The notes: generated from the letters alone by a model not told the origin. DNA of 64,000 bases from Pararhodobacter aggregans (GCF_003075525.1 NZ_QDDR01000001.1:186001-250000); one strand, 5' to 3'. Positions 16,372 to 25,311 are shown, counted from the first letter of the stretch. Numbers and translations are program-made.

Positions 16372-16911
16372 ATGGACGAACCGAGCTGGGAGTCGCTGAT
16401 GCGCGCCGCGAACCGCGGCGACCAGCGGTCCTATGCCCGGCTTCTGGGGGCGGTCACGCCGGTCGTGCGCGGAATCGTCCGGGCGCGGGGCGGGACGCTG
16501 GGTCCCGAGGCTTGCGAGGATGTGGTGCAGGAGGTGTTGCTGACCATCCACCTGAAACGGCAGAGCTGGCGCGAGGATGCGCCGCTCAGGCCGTGGCTCT
16601 ATGCCGTGACGCGGCACAAGGTGGTGGATGCGTTCCGCGCCCGGGGCCATCGGGTGGAGATCCCTGTCGAGGACGTGGCCGAGATCCTGCCGGCGCCCCC
16701 CGGCGAGGACCCGTTCGAGGCCCGCGACATGGCCCGGGTGATCGGGCGGCTGGAGCCCCGCGCGGCCGAGATCGTGCGCGCCATCGGCATCGACGGCGAG
16801 AGCGCGGCCGAGGCCGGCGCCCGGCTGGGCATGAGCGAGGGCGCCGTCAGGGTGGCATTGCACCGGGCCTTCAAGTCGCTGGCCCGGCTGCGGGAAAGGA
16901 TGATCGAATGA
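16372..16911 (+). CDS. ECF RNA polymerase sigma factor (SigF-like)
   Basis: A 179-aa ECF sigma factor. Region 2 spans about residues 12-80 (DQRSYARLLGAVTPVVRGIVRAR, then EACEDVVQEVLLTIHLKR and LRPWLYAVTRHKVVDAFR). Region 4 spans about residues 120-175 (RVIGRLEPRAAEIVRAIGIDGESAAEAGARLGMSEGAVRVALHRAFKSLARLR, described by its ends). It should direct transcription of itself and the divergent buf operon. Its stop overlaps the nrsF start (ATGA), so sigma factor and anti-sigma factor are translationally coupled. An alternative GTG start lies at 16363. Confidence 0.92.
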   Translation: MDEPSWESLMRAANRGDQRSYARLLGAVTPVVRGIVRARGGTLGPEACEDVVQEVLLTIHLKRQSWREDAPLRPWLYAVTRHKVVDAFRARGHRVEIPVEDVAEILPAPPGEDPFEARDMARVIGRLEPRAAEIVRAIGIDGESAAEAGARLGMSEGAVRVALHRAFKSLARLRERMIE

Positions 16912-17540
16912 AGACCGACGCGCTGATTGCGGCCCTTGCCGCCGATACCACGCCCCGGGTCGCCCCGGGCGCGCGGCTGGCGCGCAGCCTGCCGGTGGCG
17001 TTTGTGGTCTCGGTGCTGCTGCTGCTGGTCTTCTGGCAGGTGCGGCCGGATCTGGCCGAGGTCCTGACCTCGGTCCCGGTTTACAAGACGCTGGTGCCCG
17101 CGGCGATGGCGCTGGCGGCGCTGTGGCTGGCCCGCGGCATGGCGCGGCCCGAGGCGCGGGTCGGGGCCGAGGCCTCGGTCGTGGGCGTGCTGGGGCTGGG
17201 ACTGCTGGGGGCGCTGGCCTACGGGCTCGCGACCAACAGCCCGGCCGAGATCGCCGAGCTGCTGGATACCCGCGATTTCGAGAATTGCCTGATCTCGGTG
17301 CCGGTCCTCGCGGCGCTGCCGCTGGCGGGCGCGCTCTGGGCGATGAAGGCGGGGGCGCCGCGCCACCCGGTGCTGGCCGGGGCGGTCGCGGGCCTGTTGG
17401 CGGGGGGGATCGGGGCGGCGGTCTATTCGCTGCATTGTCCGCATGACCCGCTGATGTATTTCCTGTCGGCCTATGGGGGCGCGATGCTGGTCGTCGTGGC
17501 GTTGGGCGCAGTGATCGGCGGGCGGGTGCTGCGCTGGTAG
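16908..17540 (+). CDS. nrsF: NrsF-type membrane anti-sigma factor (DUF1109)
   Basis: A 210-aa inner-membrane protein with six hydrophobic helices and no large soluble domain, matching DUF1109/NrsF. Two cysteines stand in the family's conserved positions, Cys127 (FENCLIS) and Cys177 (LHCPHDP). In Caulobacter NrsF, paired cysteines are needed for release of SigF upon heavy-metal stress. It overlaps the sigma-factor gene by 4 bp. Its TAG stop codon (17538-17540) is supplied by the GTAG foot of a REP palindrome that starts at 17537, so the repeat sits exactly at the end of the gene. Confidence 0.9.
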   Translation: MKTDALIAALAADTTPRVAPGARLARSLPVAFVVSVLLLLVFWQVRPDLAEVLTSVPVYKTLVPAAMALAALWLARGMARPEARVGAEASVVGVLGLGLLGALAYGLATNSPAEIAELLDTRDFENCLISVPVLAALPLAGALWAMKAGAPRHPVLAGAVAGLLAGGIGAAVYSLHCPHDPLMYFLSAYGGAMLVVVALGAVIGGRVLRW

Positions 17541-17654
17541 GATGGGCAATATTGCCCATCCTACGGGGCGGGCAGGGGCAGGGATGGTGCGTGCGAGCAC
17601 GCACCCTACAGGAGGTTTTCCCCTTTGCCGGTAGGGTGCGTGCTCGCACGCACC
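17537..17654. repeat. REP-like palindrome cluster 2 (three copies)
   Basis: Copy 2a (17537-17564) is a perfect 28-bp palindrome with foot GTAGGATG and core GGGCAATATTGCCC; its GTAG includes the nrsF stop. Copy 2b (17586-17609) is inverted with core GTGCGTGCGAGCACGCAC. Copy 2c (17631-17654) is direct with core GTGCGTGCTCGCACGCAC, so 2b and 2c face each other 21 bp apart. They sit between the convergent nrsF and pirin genes. Confidence 0.8.
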
Positions 17655-17667
17655 GACACTCGGGCCC

Positions 17668-18600
17668 TCAATCCGGAAGCGGGATATATTCCTCCGTATC
17701 CCCCGGCGGCAGTTCGAACAGGCCCTTGCCCCAGTCACCCCGGCGCCAGGCCTCTTTCGCCTCTTCGATCTTCTCCTTCGAGGAGGAGACGAAATTCCAC
17801 CAGATATACCGCGGTCCGTTCAGCGTATCGCCGCCCAGCAGCATCAGCCGCGCGCCCGCCGGTCCCGCCTGAAGCGTGATCGCGTCGCCGGGACGGAAGA
17901 CCGCCATCTGCCCCGTCTCCAGCACCTGCCCGGCCACCGTGACCGAACCCGCCAGCACATGCAGCCCCCGGTCCTCGTGATCCATCGGCAGCGGGATCCG
18001 CGCGCCCGCTTCCAGCACCGCATCGGCATAGAACACGCCGCCAAAGGTCGAGACCGGCGCCTTCTCGCCCCAGGCGGTGCCGAGGATCAGCCGCACCCGT
18101 TTGCCTTCGGCCTCCAGCATCGGCAGGTCGCCCTTGCCGAAATGCTCGAAGGCGGGGGCCATCTCCTCGCGGTCCTCGGGCAGCGCCAGCCAGGTCTGCA
18201 CGCCGAACAGGTCGTGCGGCCCCTGCCGGACCAGCGGGTCGGTGCGTTCGGAATGGGTGATGCCGCGGCCCGCGATCATCCAGTTCACTTCGCCGGGGAT
18301 GATCTTCTGATCGGTGCCGAGTGAATCCTTGTGGATGAAATGGCCGTTGAGCAGATAGGTCACGGTGCCCAGTCCGATATGCGGATGCGGCCGCACGTCG
18401 ATCCCGGCGCCGGTGACGAATTCCGCCGGACCCATCTGGTCGAAGAAGACGAAGGGCCCGACCATGCGGCGCTGGGCGGCGGGCAGGGCGCGGCGCACCT
18501 CGAAGCCGCCCAGATCGCGGGTACGGGGCACGATCAGGGTTTCGATCGCGTCGGGATCTGTGGTCAGGGGGCCGGGGTCGAAGGCCGGGTTCCAGCTCAT
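17668..18600 (-). CDS. Pirin family protein
   Basis: A 310-aa bicupin protein of the pirin family. The N-terminal cupin has the metal ligands in RPHPHIGLGTVTYLLNG (about residues 70-86) and the later ITHSERT segment (about 113-119). PRYIWWNFVSSSKEKI near the C-terminus is a family hallmark. Bacterial pirins can be quercetin dioxygenases or regulators of pyruvate metabolism; which applies here is unknown. It is transcribed alone, with the rhomboid gene 86 bp upstream on the same strand. Confidence 0.92.
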   Translation of the reverse strand: MSWNPAFDPGPLTTDPDAIETLIVPRTRDLGGFEVRRALPAAQRRMVGPFVFFDQMGPAEFVTGAGIDVRPHPHIGLGTVTYLLNGHFIHKDSLGTDQKIIPGEVNWMIAGRGITHSERTDPLVRQGPHDLFGVQTWLALPEDREEMAPAFEHFGKGDLPMLEAEGKRVRLILGTAWGEKAPVSTFGGVFYADAVLEAGARIPLPMDHEDRGLHVLAGSVTVAGQVLETGQMAVFRPGDAITLQAGPAGARLMLLGGDTLNGPRYIWWNFVSSSKEKIEEAKEAWRRGDWGKGLFELPPGDTEEYIPLPD

Positions 18601-18686
18601 GATATCCTCCTTTGCTTTTCACAAAGATGGACTGCCGGGGCGGTCTCGCAAAGCCCCGCACAGCCTCTCTGCGCGGGCGAACAGGC

Positions 18687-19457
18687 TCAGTCGCGGCGGA
18701 AGAGGCCCCGGGGCTGCGGCGGCGGCAGCACGGCGCCGGCGCGGCGGACCACCGGGATTGCCGAGGCCGCCTCGGGATGGGGCGGCAGGCCGCCGAAGCG
18801 GCGCCAGAACCGCACGCCGCCGAGCCTGCGCCAGGTCTGGGCGGAAAGCCCGACGCCTGCCATGAAGCCGCCGATATGGGCCCAGAAGGCGGTGCTGCTG
18901 CCCGAGGGTGTGGCCAGCCCGCCCGCCACCTGCACCAGCAGCCAGACGCCGAGCAGCGCCCAGGCGGGCACGGCGAAGGTCCGCAGCCCGACCACGTAAT
19001 AGACCAGCAGATCGACGCGCGCCCGCGGAAACATGAGGAAATAGGCCCCCATGACCCCCGCCACCGCGCCCGAGGCCCCGGCGATCGGCACCCGGCCGCC
19101 CGGGCCTGCCAGAAATTGCAGCGCGAAGGCGATCAGCCCGCAGGCGAGATAGAAGCCGAGGAACCGCAGGGGCCCCATCTCGGCCTCGACATTGTCGCCG
19201 AAGACCCGGAGGAACAACATGTTCAGCCCCAGATGCACCCAGCCGCCATGGATGAACATGGCGGTGATAGGGGTGAGCAGGCCCTCACCGGCGCCGAGCC
19301 TTGCCGGGACCATCCCCCATTCCAGATACACGGCGCGCACCGAGGAATCGCTGCCCAAGGGGTAGAAGGCCATGAACAGGGTGATGTTCACGGCGATCAG
19401 CGCCCAGGAGAAGACGGGGACATGCCCCGAGGGGTTGTGGTCACGGACCGGCAGCAT
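18687..19457 (-). CDS. Rhomboid family intramembrane serine protease
   Basis: A 256-aa polytopic protein with six or seven membrane helices. Rhomboid features are MFIHGGWVHLGLNMLFLRVFGDNVE (helix 2 with its histidine and asparagine, about residues 67-91), the catalytic serine in GASGAVAGVMGAYF (about 127-140) and the catalytic histidine in AHIGGFMAGV (about 212-221). It cleaves transmembrane substrates within the bilayer; substrates are unknown. It is followed 86 bp downstream by the pirin gene on the same strand. Confidence 0.93.
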   Translation of the reverse strand: MLPVRDHNPSGHVPVFSWALIAVNITLFMAFYPLGSDSSVRAVYLEWGMVPARLGAGEGLLTPITAMFIHGGWVHLGLNMLFLRVFGDNVEAEMGPLRFLGFYLACGLIAFALQFLAGPGGRVPIAGASGAVAGVMGAYFLMFPRARVDLLVYYVVGLRTFAVPAWALLGVWLLVQVAGGLATPSGSSTAFWAHIGGFMAGVGLSAQTWRRLGGVRFWRRFGGLPPHPEAASAIPVVRRAGAVLPPPQPRGLFRRD

Positions 19458-19488
19458 CCTCTAGGCGTGCCGCGTGCTTAACAAATGG

Positions 19489-22400
19489 TCAATCCCCGGA
19501 TACGGCAACAAGCAGTTGCGCATTTCCGCCCGATGCCGTGGTGTCGATGCACAGGTGTCGTTCGGTCAGGGCATGGGCGCTGTCGGGTCTGGCGGTGACC
19601 AGAGGCAGGATCGGTCCCCTGCGGCGCGACAGCGCCAGCCCATAGGCCCGGGCCTCGGCCGCCTCGCCCCACCAGATCACACCGCTGAAGCCGTCGGCCG
19701 TTTCCAGCCACCCGGGCGCAACCGTGCCGCCCGCCACGACCGCCACGCCCCCCAGTGCGCGGATCGCCTCGGCCTGCGCGGCCTCCGTCTCGGCGCCGGG
19801 GCCGAGGCAGAGGACCGGCGCGCGGGGATGCAGGCTCAGCCGGTTCGATTCGCCGGTCGGGCCGGGCATGTCATGGGTGGCGATGGCCTCGGCCGGGACC
19901 GGGGTTTTCAGGGCCGTTGCGAGCGCCGTCAGGTCGGCCGGGACGCCGGCGCCGCTGGCGGTCGGCGCCGGCACGGGGGCCGCAAGGCGCGCGACATAGT
20001 CAGGCCCGCCCGCCTTCGGTCCGGTGCCGGACAGCCCCTCGCCGCCGAAGGGCTGCGAGCCGACCACGGCGCCGATCTGGTTGCGGTTGACGTAGAGGTT
20101 GCCGACGCGCAGCGCCTCGACCACCTCCTGCACCCGGTTGTCGATCCTTGTGTGCAGGCCGAAGGTCAGGCCGAAGCCGCGGGCGTTCACCGCGTCCAGC
20201 ACCTTGGGCAGGTCGCGGCCCTTGAAGCGGGCGACGTGCAGGACCGGGCCGAAGATCTCGCGCGGCAGCGCCTCGATCCCGGAAACCTCGATCACCACCG
20301 GGGCGACGAAATGCCCGGCATCCGGCGCGCGGAGTTCGTGCAGCACCCGGCCGGCGCGGCGGGCCTCGGTCACATAGGCACGGATCTCGCGCGCGGCCTC
20401 CAGGTCGATGACCGGGCCCACGTCGGTCGCCAGCTGCCAGGGATCGCCCAGCACCAGCGCCTGCATCGCGCCGCCCAGCATCTCCAGCATGCCCTCCGCC
20501 ACATCCTCCTGCACATAGAGGCAACGCAGCGCCGAGCAGCGTTGCCCGGCGGACTGGAAGGCCGAGGCGACGACATCGCGCACCGCCTGTTCCGGCAGGG
20601 CGGTCGAGTCGACCACCATGGCGTTGAGCCCGCCGGTCTCCGCGATCAGCGGCGCGCCGGGGGCGAGGTTGGCGGCCATCGCCCGGCGGATCGCCCGCGC
20701 CGTCTCGGTCGAGCCGGTGAAGACCACGCCATCGACCCGCGGGTCCGAGGTCAGCGCGGCGCCCACCTCGGCCCCCTCGCCGGGCAGGAGTTGCAGCGCG
20801 GTGCGGGGCACGCCCGCCTCATGCAGCAGCGCCACGGCGGCGGCGGCGATCAGCGGCGTCTGTTCGGCGGGTTTCGCCAGCACGGCATTGCCCGCCGCCA
20901 GAGCGCCCGCGATCTGGCCGGTGAAGATGGCCAGCGGGAAGTTCCAGGGCGAGATGCAGGTGATCCGGCCGCGCGGCGCCATGTCCGCCTCGATCCGCGC
21001 GGCGTAGTAGCGCAGGAAATCCACCGCCTCACGGACTTCACCCACGCAATCGGGCAGGCCCTTGCCCGCCTCCCGTGCCAGCAGGGCAAAGAAGCGGCCG
21101 AAGTCGCGCTCATAGAATTGGGCGGCGCGGGTCAGGACGGCGGCCCGTTCGGCGGGCGGCGCATCCCAGACCTGCGCGGCCCCCAGCGCGGCCTCCACAT
21201 CGGCCCGCGTGGCCTGCGTGACATGGCCCACCGTTTCGCCCGGACGGGCGGGGTTGCCGACGGGCAGCGTGGCGCCGCCCCGTGCCGGGACCGCCAGCAG
21301 CGGCACGGCGGCGAAACTCGTGGTGGCAAAGGGCGCCCGGGCGGCCTCGATCACCGCCAGATCCTCGGTGTCGGTCAGGTCGAATCCCTGCGAATTGCGT
21401 CGTTCGGGGGCGAAGAGGTCCGGCCCCTTGGTCAGCGCGCGGGGGCGATGGGCAGTCAGGGGATCGGCGACCACCTCCTCCGGCGGCACCTTCTCGTCGA
21501 CGATCTGGTTGACGAAGGAGGAATTCGCGCCGTTCTCCAGCAGGCGCCGGACCAGATAGGCCAAAAGGTCCCGATGCGCGCCCACGGGGGCGTAGATCCG
21601 GCAGCGCGTGCCCTCGCCGGTCAGCACCAGATCATGCAGCCGCTCGCCCATCCCGTGCAGGCGCTGGAATTCGAAGGCATCGCGCGGCAGGTCACGCGCC
21701 ATTTCTAGCACGGCGGCGACGGTCTGGGCGTTGTGGGTGGCGAATTGCGGATAGATCCGGTCGGTCAGGCCCAGCAGCTTCCGCGCATTGGCCATGTAGG
21801 AAATGTCGGTCGCGGTCTTGGCGGTGAAGACCGGGAAACCCGGCAGGCCCAGCACCTGCGCCCGCTTGATCTCGCTGTCCCAATAGGCGCCCTTCACGAG
21901 GCGCACCATGATCCGGCGGTTGAGCCGCCCGGCCTCGGCCGCCAGCCAGTCGATCATGGCGCCCGCGCGGGGCCCATAGGCCTGCACCACCACGCCGAAC
22001 CCGTCCCAGCCTTCCAGCGCCGGGTCGGCCAGCACCGCGGCAATCACGTCGCGCGAGAGAACCAGCCGGTCCTGCTCCTCGGCGTCGATGTTGAAACCCA
22101 TGTGGCGCTTGGCGGCCATCCGGGCGAGTTGCGTGACCCGCGGCACCAGCTCGCGCATGACCCGATCGCGCTGGCCTTCCTCATAGCGCGGATGCAGCGC
22201 GCTCAGCTTGACCGAGATGCCGGGATTGGCGCGGATGTCGGTGCCCTTGCAGCCCTTGCCGATCGCCTCGATGGCGCGGGCATAGGCGGCCCGATAGCGC
22301 AAGGCGTCGGCTTCGGTCCGCGCGGCCTCGCCCAGCATGTCGTAGGAATAGGCGTAGCCCCGCGCCTCCATCGCCGCGCCCCGGGTCATGGCGGCGGTGA

Positions 22401-22914
22401 TCGTCTCACCCAGCACGAACTGGCGGCCCATCTCCTTCATCGCGCGGGAGACGGCGGTGCGGATGACGGGCTCGCCCAGACGGCGGACGGCGGCGCGCAG
22501 GTGGCCGGCGATGCCGGGCTCGGCCTCGTCGTCCAGCACCCGGCCGGTCAGCATCAGCGCCCAGGTCGAGGCGTTGACCAGCGACGAGGCGGAATGGCCC
22601 AGATGCCGCCCCCAGTCCGAAGGGGCGATCTTGTCCTCGATCAGCGCGTCCATGGTGCCCGCGTCGGGGACGCGCAGCAGCGCCTCGGCCAGACACATCA
22701 GGGCGATGCCCTCGTCGGTGGACAGCCCGTATTCGGCGAGGAACACCTCCATCAGCCCCGGCTTCGCCCCCTCGCGGATCGCCCTGACCAGCGCCACGGC
22801 GCGCGCATGGATCCGGGCGCGGGCCTCGTCGGGCAGGGTGGCGGCGGCGGTGAGCGAGGCGACCAGCGCCTCCTCATCGGCGGGGATCGGAATGTGCAGC
22901 GGCTGGGTCGTCAT
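19489..22914 (-). CDS. putA: Bifunctional proline dehydrogenase / L-glutamate-gamma-semialdehyde dehydrogenase (type B PutA)
   Basis: Oxidises proline to glutamate in two steps on one 1141-aa chain. The N-terminal half is the FAD-dependent proline dehydrogenase barrel (NPGISVKLSALHPRYE, GFNIDAEEQDRL, LVKGAYWDSEIKRAQ, YPQFATHNAQTV). The C-terminal half is the aldehyde dehydrogenase with Glu in AETGG near residue 758 and nucleophilic Cys in SAGQRCSALR near 790. There is no ribbon-helix-helix DNA-binding domain, so it does not regulate itself; the divergent Lrp-type gene does that. A C-terminal pseudo-ALDH-like tail of about 150 aa follows. Confidence 0.97.
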   Translation of the reverse strand: MTTQPLHIPIPADEEALVASLTAAATLPDEARARIHARAVALVRAIREGAKPGLMEVFLAEYGLSTDEGIALMCLAEALLRVPDAGTMDALIEDKIAPSDWGRHLGHSASSLVNASTWALMLTGRVLDDEAEPGIAGHLRAAVRRLGEPVIRTAVSRAMKEMGRQFVLGETITAAMTRGAAMEARGYAYSYDMLGEAARTEADALRYRAAYARAIEAIGKGCKGTDIRANPGISVKLSALHPRYEEGQRDRVMRELVPRVTQLARMAAKRHMGFNIDAEEQDRLVLSRDVIAAVLADPALEGWDGFGVVVQAYGPRAGAMIDWLAAEAGRLNRRIMVRLVKGAYWDSEIKRAQVLGLPGFPVFTAKTATDISYMANARKLLGLTDRIYPQFATHNAQTVAAVLEMARDLPRDAFEFQRLHGMGERLHDLVLTGEGTRCRIYAPVGAHRDLLAYLVRRLLENGANSSFVNQIVDEKVPPEEVVADPLTAHRPRALTKGPDLFAPERRNSQGFDLTDTEDLAVIEAARAPFATTSFAAVPLLAVPARGGATLPVGNPARPGETVGHVTQATRADVEAALGAAQVWDAPPAERAAVLTRAAQFYERDFGRFFALLAREAGKGLPDCVGEVREAVDFLRYYAARIEADMAPRGRITCISPWNFPLAIFTGQIAGALAAGNAVLAKPAEQTPLIAAAAVALLHEAGVPRTALQLLPGEGAEVGAALTSDPRVDGVVFTGSTETARAIRRAMAANLAPGAPLIAETGGLNAMVVDSTALPEQAVRDVVASAFQSAGQRCSALRCLYVQEDVAEGMLEMLGGAMQALVLGDPWQLATDVGPVIDLEAAREIRAYVTEARRAGRVLHELRAPDAGHFVAPVVIEVSGIEALPREIFGPVLHVARFKGRDLPKVLDAVNARGFGLTFGLHTRIDNRVQEVVEALRVGNLYVNRNQIGAVVGSQPFGGEGLSGTGPKAGGPDYVARLAAPVPAPTASGAGVPADLTALATALKTPVPAEAIATHDMPGPTGESNRLSLHPRAPVLCLGPGAETEAAQAEAIRALGGVAVVAGGTVAPGWLETADGFSGVIWWGEAAEARAYGLALSRRRGPILPLVTARPDSAHALTERHLCIDTTASGGNAQLLVAVSGD

Positions 22915-22930
22915 GAGAGCACCGGAAGAT

Positions 22931-23010
22931 GTCGATTCGACGCAAGATACGCCGATTGCAGCCCGCGTTTTTCCCGATTACCGTTGGTTGGCAGGCAGAA
23001 ATGCCGATTT
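22931..23010. promoter_or_regulatory. Phased CGATT repeats between putA and putR
   Basis: The 115-bp divergent intergenic region holds four same-strand CGATT motifs starting at 22933, 22953, 22975 and 23005, spaced 20, 22 and 30 bp, close to two, two and three helical turns. Such face-matched repeats fit wrapping by an Lrp-type octamer. PutR proteins in alphaproteobacteria activate putA from this region in response to proline. The motif is seen; its role is inferred. Confidence 0.45.
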
Positions 23011-23029
23011 TCGCAGACCGGACAGGCGA

Positions 23030-23488
23030 ATGACCCGCGACGAACTGGACGATTTCGACCGGACGATCCTGCGCATCCTCGGCCAGGACGGGCGGATCAG
23101 CGTGACCGAGCTGGCAAGCCGGATCAACCTGTCGAAATCGCCGACCCAGACCCGGCTGCGGCGGCTCGAGAAGGCGGGATTCATCACCGGCTACCAGGCG
23201 CGGCTCGATCACCTGCGGCTGGGCGCAGGGCATGTGGCCTTCGTCGAGGTGAAGCTCTCGGACACCCGCGAGGCGGCGCTCAAGGCCTTCAACACCGCGG
23301 TGCGGGCTCTGGCCGAGGTCGAGGAATGCCACATGATCGCCGGCGCTTTCGACTATCTGCTGAAGGTGCGATCGGCCGATATCATGGCCTATCGCCAGAT
23401 CCTGGCCGAAAAGATCTCGGCCCTGCCGCATGTCGCCTCGACCTCGACGCATGTGGCGATGGAATCGGTGAAGGAAAGCGGGCGGTAG
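23030..23488 (+). CDS. putR: Lrp/AsnC-family proline-catabolism regulator PutR
   Basis: A 152-aa Lrp-type regulator with an N-terminal helix-turn-helix (LDDFDRTILRILGQDGRISVTELASRINLSKSPTQTRLRRLEKAGFI, about residues 6-52, described by its ends) and a RAM ligand-binding domain (HVAFVEVKL, VEECHMIAGAFDYLLKVRSADI). It is divergent from putA, the arrangement of known PutR activators. The longer upstream frame is antisense to putA and is rejected. The dispersed element copy B begins 45 bp after its stop. Confidence 0.93.
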   Translation: MTRDELDDFDRTILRILGQDGRISVTELASRINLSKSPTQTRLRRLEKAGFITGYQARLDHLRLGAGHVAFVEVKLSDTREAALKAFNTAVRALAEVEECHMIAGAFDYLLKVRSADIMAYRQILAEKISALPHVASTSTHVAMESVKESGR

Positions 23489-23532
23489 CGGGGTCAGGGT
23501 CACGCCCGCGGCAAGCCCGCGGAGATCGCAGA

Positions 23533-23805
23533 ATGCGGGGGGCCAGCCCCCCGCACCCCCCGCTCAAGGGGGTTTTCCACCCCCTTGAGAAACCCCCGAG
23601 GATATTTGGAGAACAAAGATGAAGAGTAAGGGGGCGTTAACGCCCATCTTTGTTCTCCAAGTATCCTCGGGGGGTGAATTGGCCGCAAGGCCAAGAGGGG
23701 GGCAGACAGCCCCCCTTCTTCGGCGCGGCGAAGCCGCGCCGCTGGTCGCCTGAGGGCTCGGCGCCGGAGGCGTCGCGGCCGAGGGCGAAACCCCTTCCCC
23801 TCCGG
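23533..23805. repeat. Dispersed multi-hairpin element, copy B
   Basis: A non-coding element of about 273 bp between convergent putR and xseA, in the same order of hairpins as copy A. Differences from A: the second hairpin is CTCAAGGGGG/CCCCCTTGAG rather than the CCAAAGGGG type. The centre carries a fuller inverted repeat (TTGGAGAACAAAGATG against CATCTTTGTTCTCCAA). The inner hairpin is TTGGCCGCAAGGCCAA. The right end GAGGGCGAAACCCCTTCCCC runs up to the xseA stop codon. This copy is the most symmetrical around its centre. Confidence 0.85.
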
Positions 23806-25311
23806 TCAGAAGAGCGAGCCCTGCCCCTTCGGCGGCTCGGCGGGTTTGCGGCGGGGGCGGGGGGAGCCGCCGACCGGGACCGCCTCGAAACTGCCGTCGC
23901 GCAATTCAGCGGTGACCACCGCTTGGCCGCGGGCGGCGTCGGCGGTGGTCAGCAGCCGCCCCTCCGCGTCGCGCAGCACGGCATAGCCGCGGGCCAGCGT
24001 CTCGGGGTAGCCGAGCGAGCGGTGCATGCGAGACAGCGCCTCCAGCCGCTCCGTCGCCCGGGTCAGCCGTTGCGACAGCGCCGCCTCCGCGCGGGGGCCA
24101 TAGCCCGGCCCCTCGAGCCGCTCGGCCTTGCGCGAAAGGCTCTGGGCCAGGGCTGGTGTCAGCCGCCTCCCCGCCTGCGCCAGCCTTTCGGTGCGTTGCT
24201 CGATCCGGGCGCGCAGCGTGCCGGGGCGCAGCCCGGCGCCCGCCCGGTTCAGCTCCAGCAATTTGCGCGCGGCCAGCGCCTTCAGCGAGCCCGCGAAGCG
24301 GTCGCCGGCGCGGTCGAGCCGCTGCACCGGCGTCGCCAGCAGTGCCTCGGGCCGGGGCAGGGCGCGGGCGAGGTCGCGCAGGCGCTGCGTCCGCATCTCG
24401 ACCGCCGCGCCCCCGGTCCGGTGCAGCCGGGCCCCGAGTGCCGCCACCTGCGCCAGCAGTTCGGCCCGGACCGGCACCGCCAGTTCGGCCGCCGCAGTCG
24501 GCGTCGGCGCGCGCAGGTCCGCCGCGTGGTCGATGAGCGTGGTGTCCGTCTCGTGCCCCACGGCCGAGATCAGCGGGATCGCCGAGGCCGCCGCTGCCCG
24601 CACCACCGCCTCGTCGTTGAAGCCCCACAGATCCTCGATCGAGCCGCCGCCGCGCGCCACGATCAGCACGTCGGGCCGGGGCACCGGGCCGCCCGGTTGC
24701 AGCGCGTTGAAGCCCTCGATGGCGCGGACCACGTCCCGGGGGCAGCGCTCGCCCTGCACCGCCACCGGCCAGACGATCACCCGGCGCGGAAAGCGGTCGG
24801 CCAGCCGGTGCAGGATGTCGCGGATCACCGCCCCCTGGGCCGAGGTGATCACCCCGATCACCTGCGGCAGAAACGGAATCGGCCGCTTGCGCCCGGCGTC
24901 GAACAGCCCTTCGGCCGCCAGCTTCTTGCGCCGCGCCTCCAGCATCGCCATCAGCGCGCCCGCGCCCGCGGGTTCGACGTTGTCGACCTGCAGCTGGTAT
25001 TTCGACTGCGGGGCGAAAGTGGTCAGGCGGCCGGTGGCGATGACCTCCATCCCCTCCTCGGGGCGGATCGTCATCCGCGCGACCTGACCCTTCCAGCTGA
25101 CCGAGGCAATCACCGCCCGGTCGTCCTTGAGGTCGAAATACATGTGCCCCGTGCGGGCGATGACCACGCGGCCCACCTCGCCGCGCACCCGCACGCGGCC
25201 GAACTCGCCCTCCAGCGTGCGCTTCACCGCGCCGGACAGGTCCGAAACGGTGTATTCATGGGCGTTGCCGGGGCGTTCGGGGCCGGGGAGGTCGTCGTCG
25301 ATCAGGTCCAT
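23806..25311 (-). CDS. xseA: Exodeoxyribonuclease VII large subunit
   Basis: A 501-aa XseA, which with XseB degrades single-stranded DNA. It has an N-terminal OB fold (YTVSDLSGAVKRTLEGEFGRVRVRGE, then GHMYFDLKDDRA) and the catalytic region (PQVIGVITSAQGAVIRDIL, VLIVARGGGSIEDLWGFNDE, SAVGHETDTTLID). A long helical segment and a C-terminal domain (LGYPETLARGYAVLRD) follow. xseB is not in the window. Its stop touches element copy B. Confidence 0.96.
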   Translation of the reverse strand: MDLIDDDLPGPERPGNAHEYTVSDLSGAVKRTLEGEFGRVRVRGEVGRVVIARTGHMYFDLKDDRAVIASVSWKGQVARMTIRPEEGMEVIATGRLTTFAPQSKYQLQVDNVEPAGAGALMAMLEARRKKLAAEGLFDAGRKRPIPFLPQVIGVITSAQGAVIRDILHRLADRFPRRVIVWPVAVQGERCPRDVVRAIEGFNALQPGGPVPRPDVLIVARGGGSIEDLWGFNDEAVVRAAAASAIPLISAVGHETDTTLIDHAADLRAPTPTAAAELAVPVRAELLAQVAALGARLHRTGGAAVEMRTQRLRDLARALPRPEALLATPVQRLDRAGDRFAGSLKALAARKLLELNRAGAGLRPGTLRARIEQRTERLAQAGRRLTPALAQSLSRKAERLEGPGYGPRAEAALSQRLTRATERLEALSRMHRSLGYPETLARGYAVLRDAEGRLLTTADAARGQAVVTAELRDGSFEAVPVGGSPRPRRKPAEPPKGQGSLF

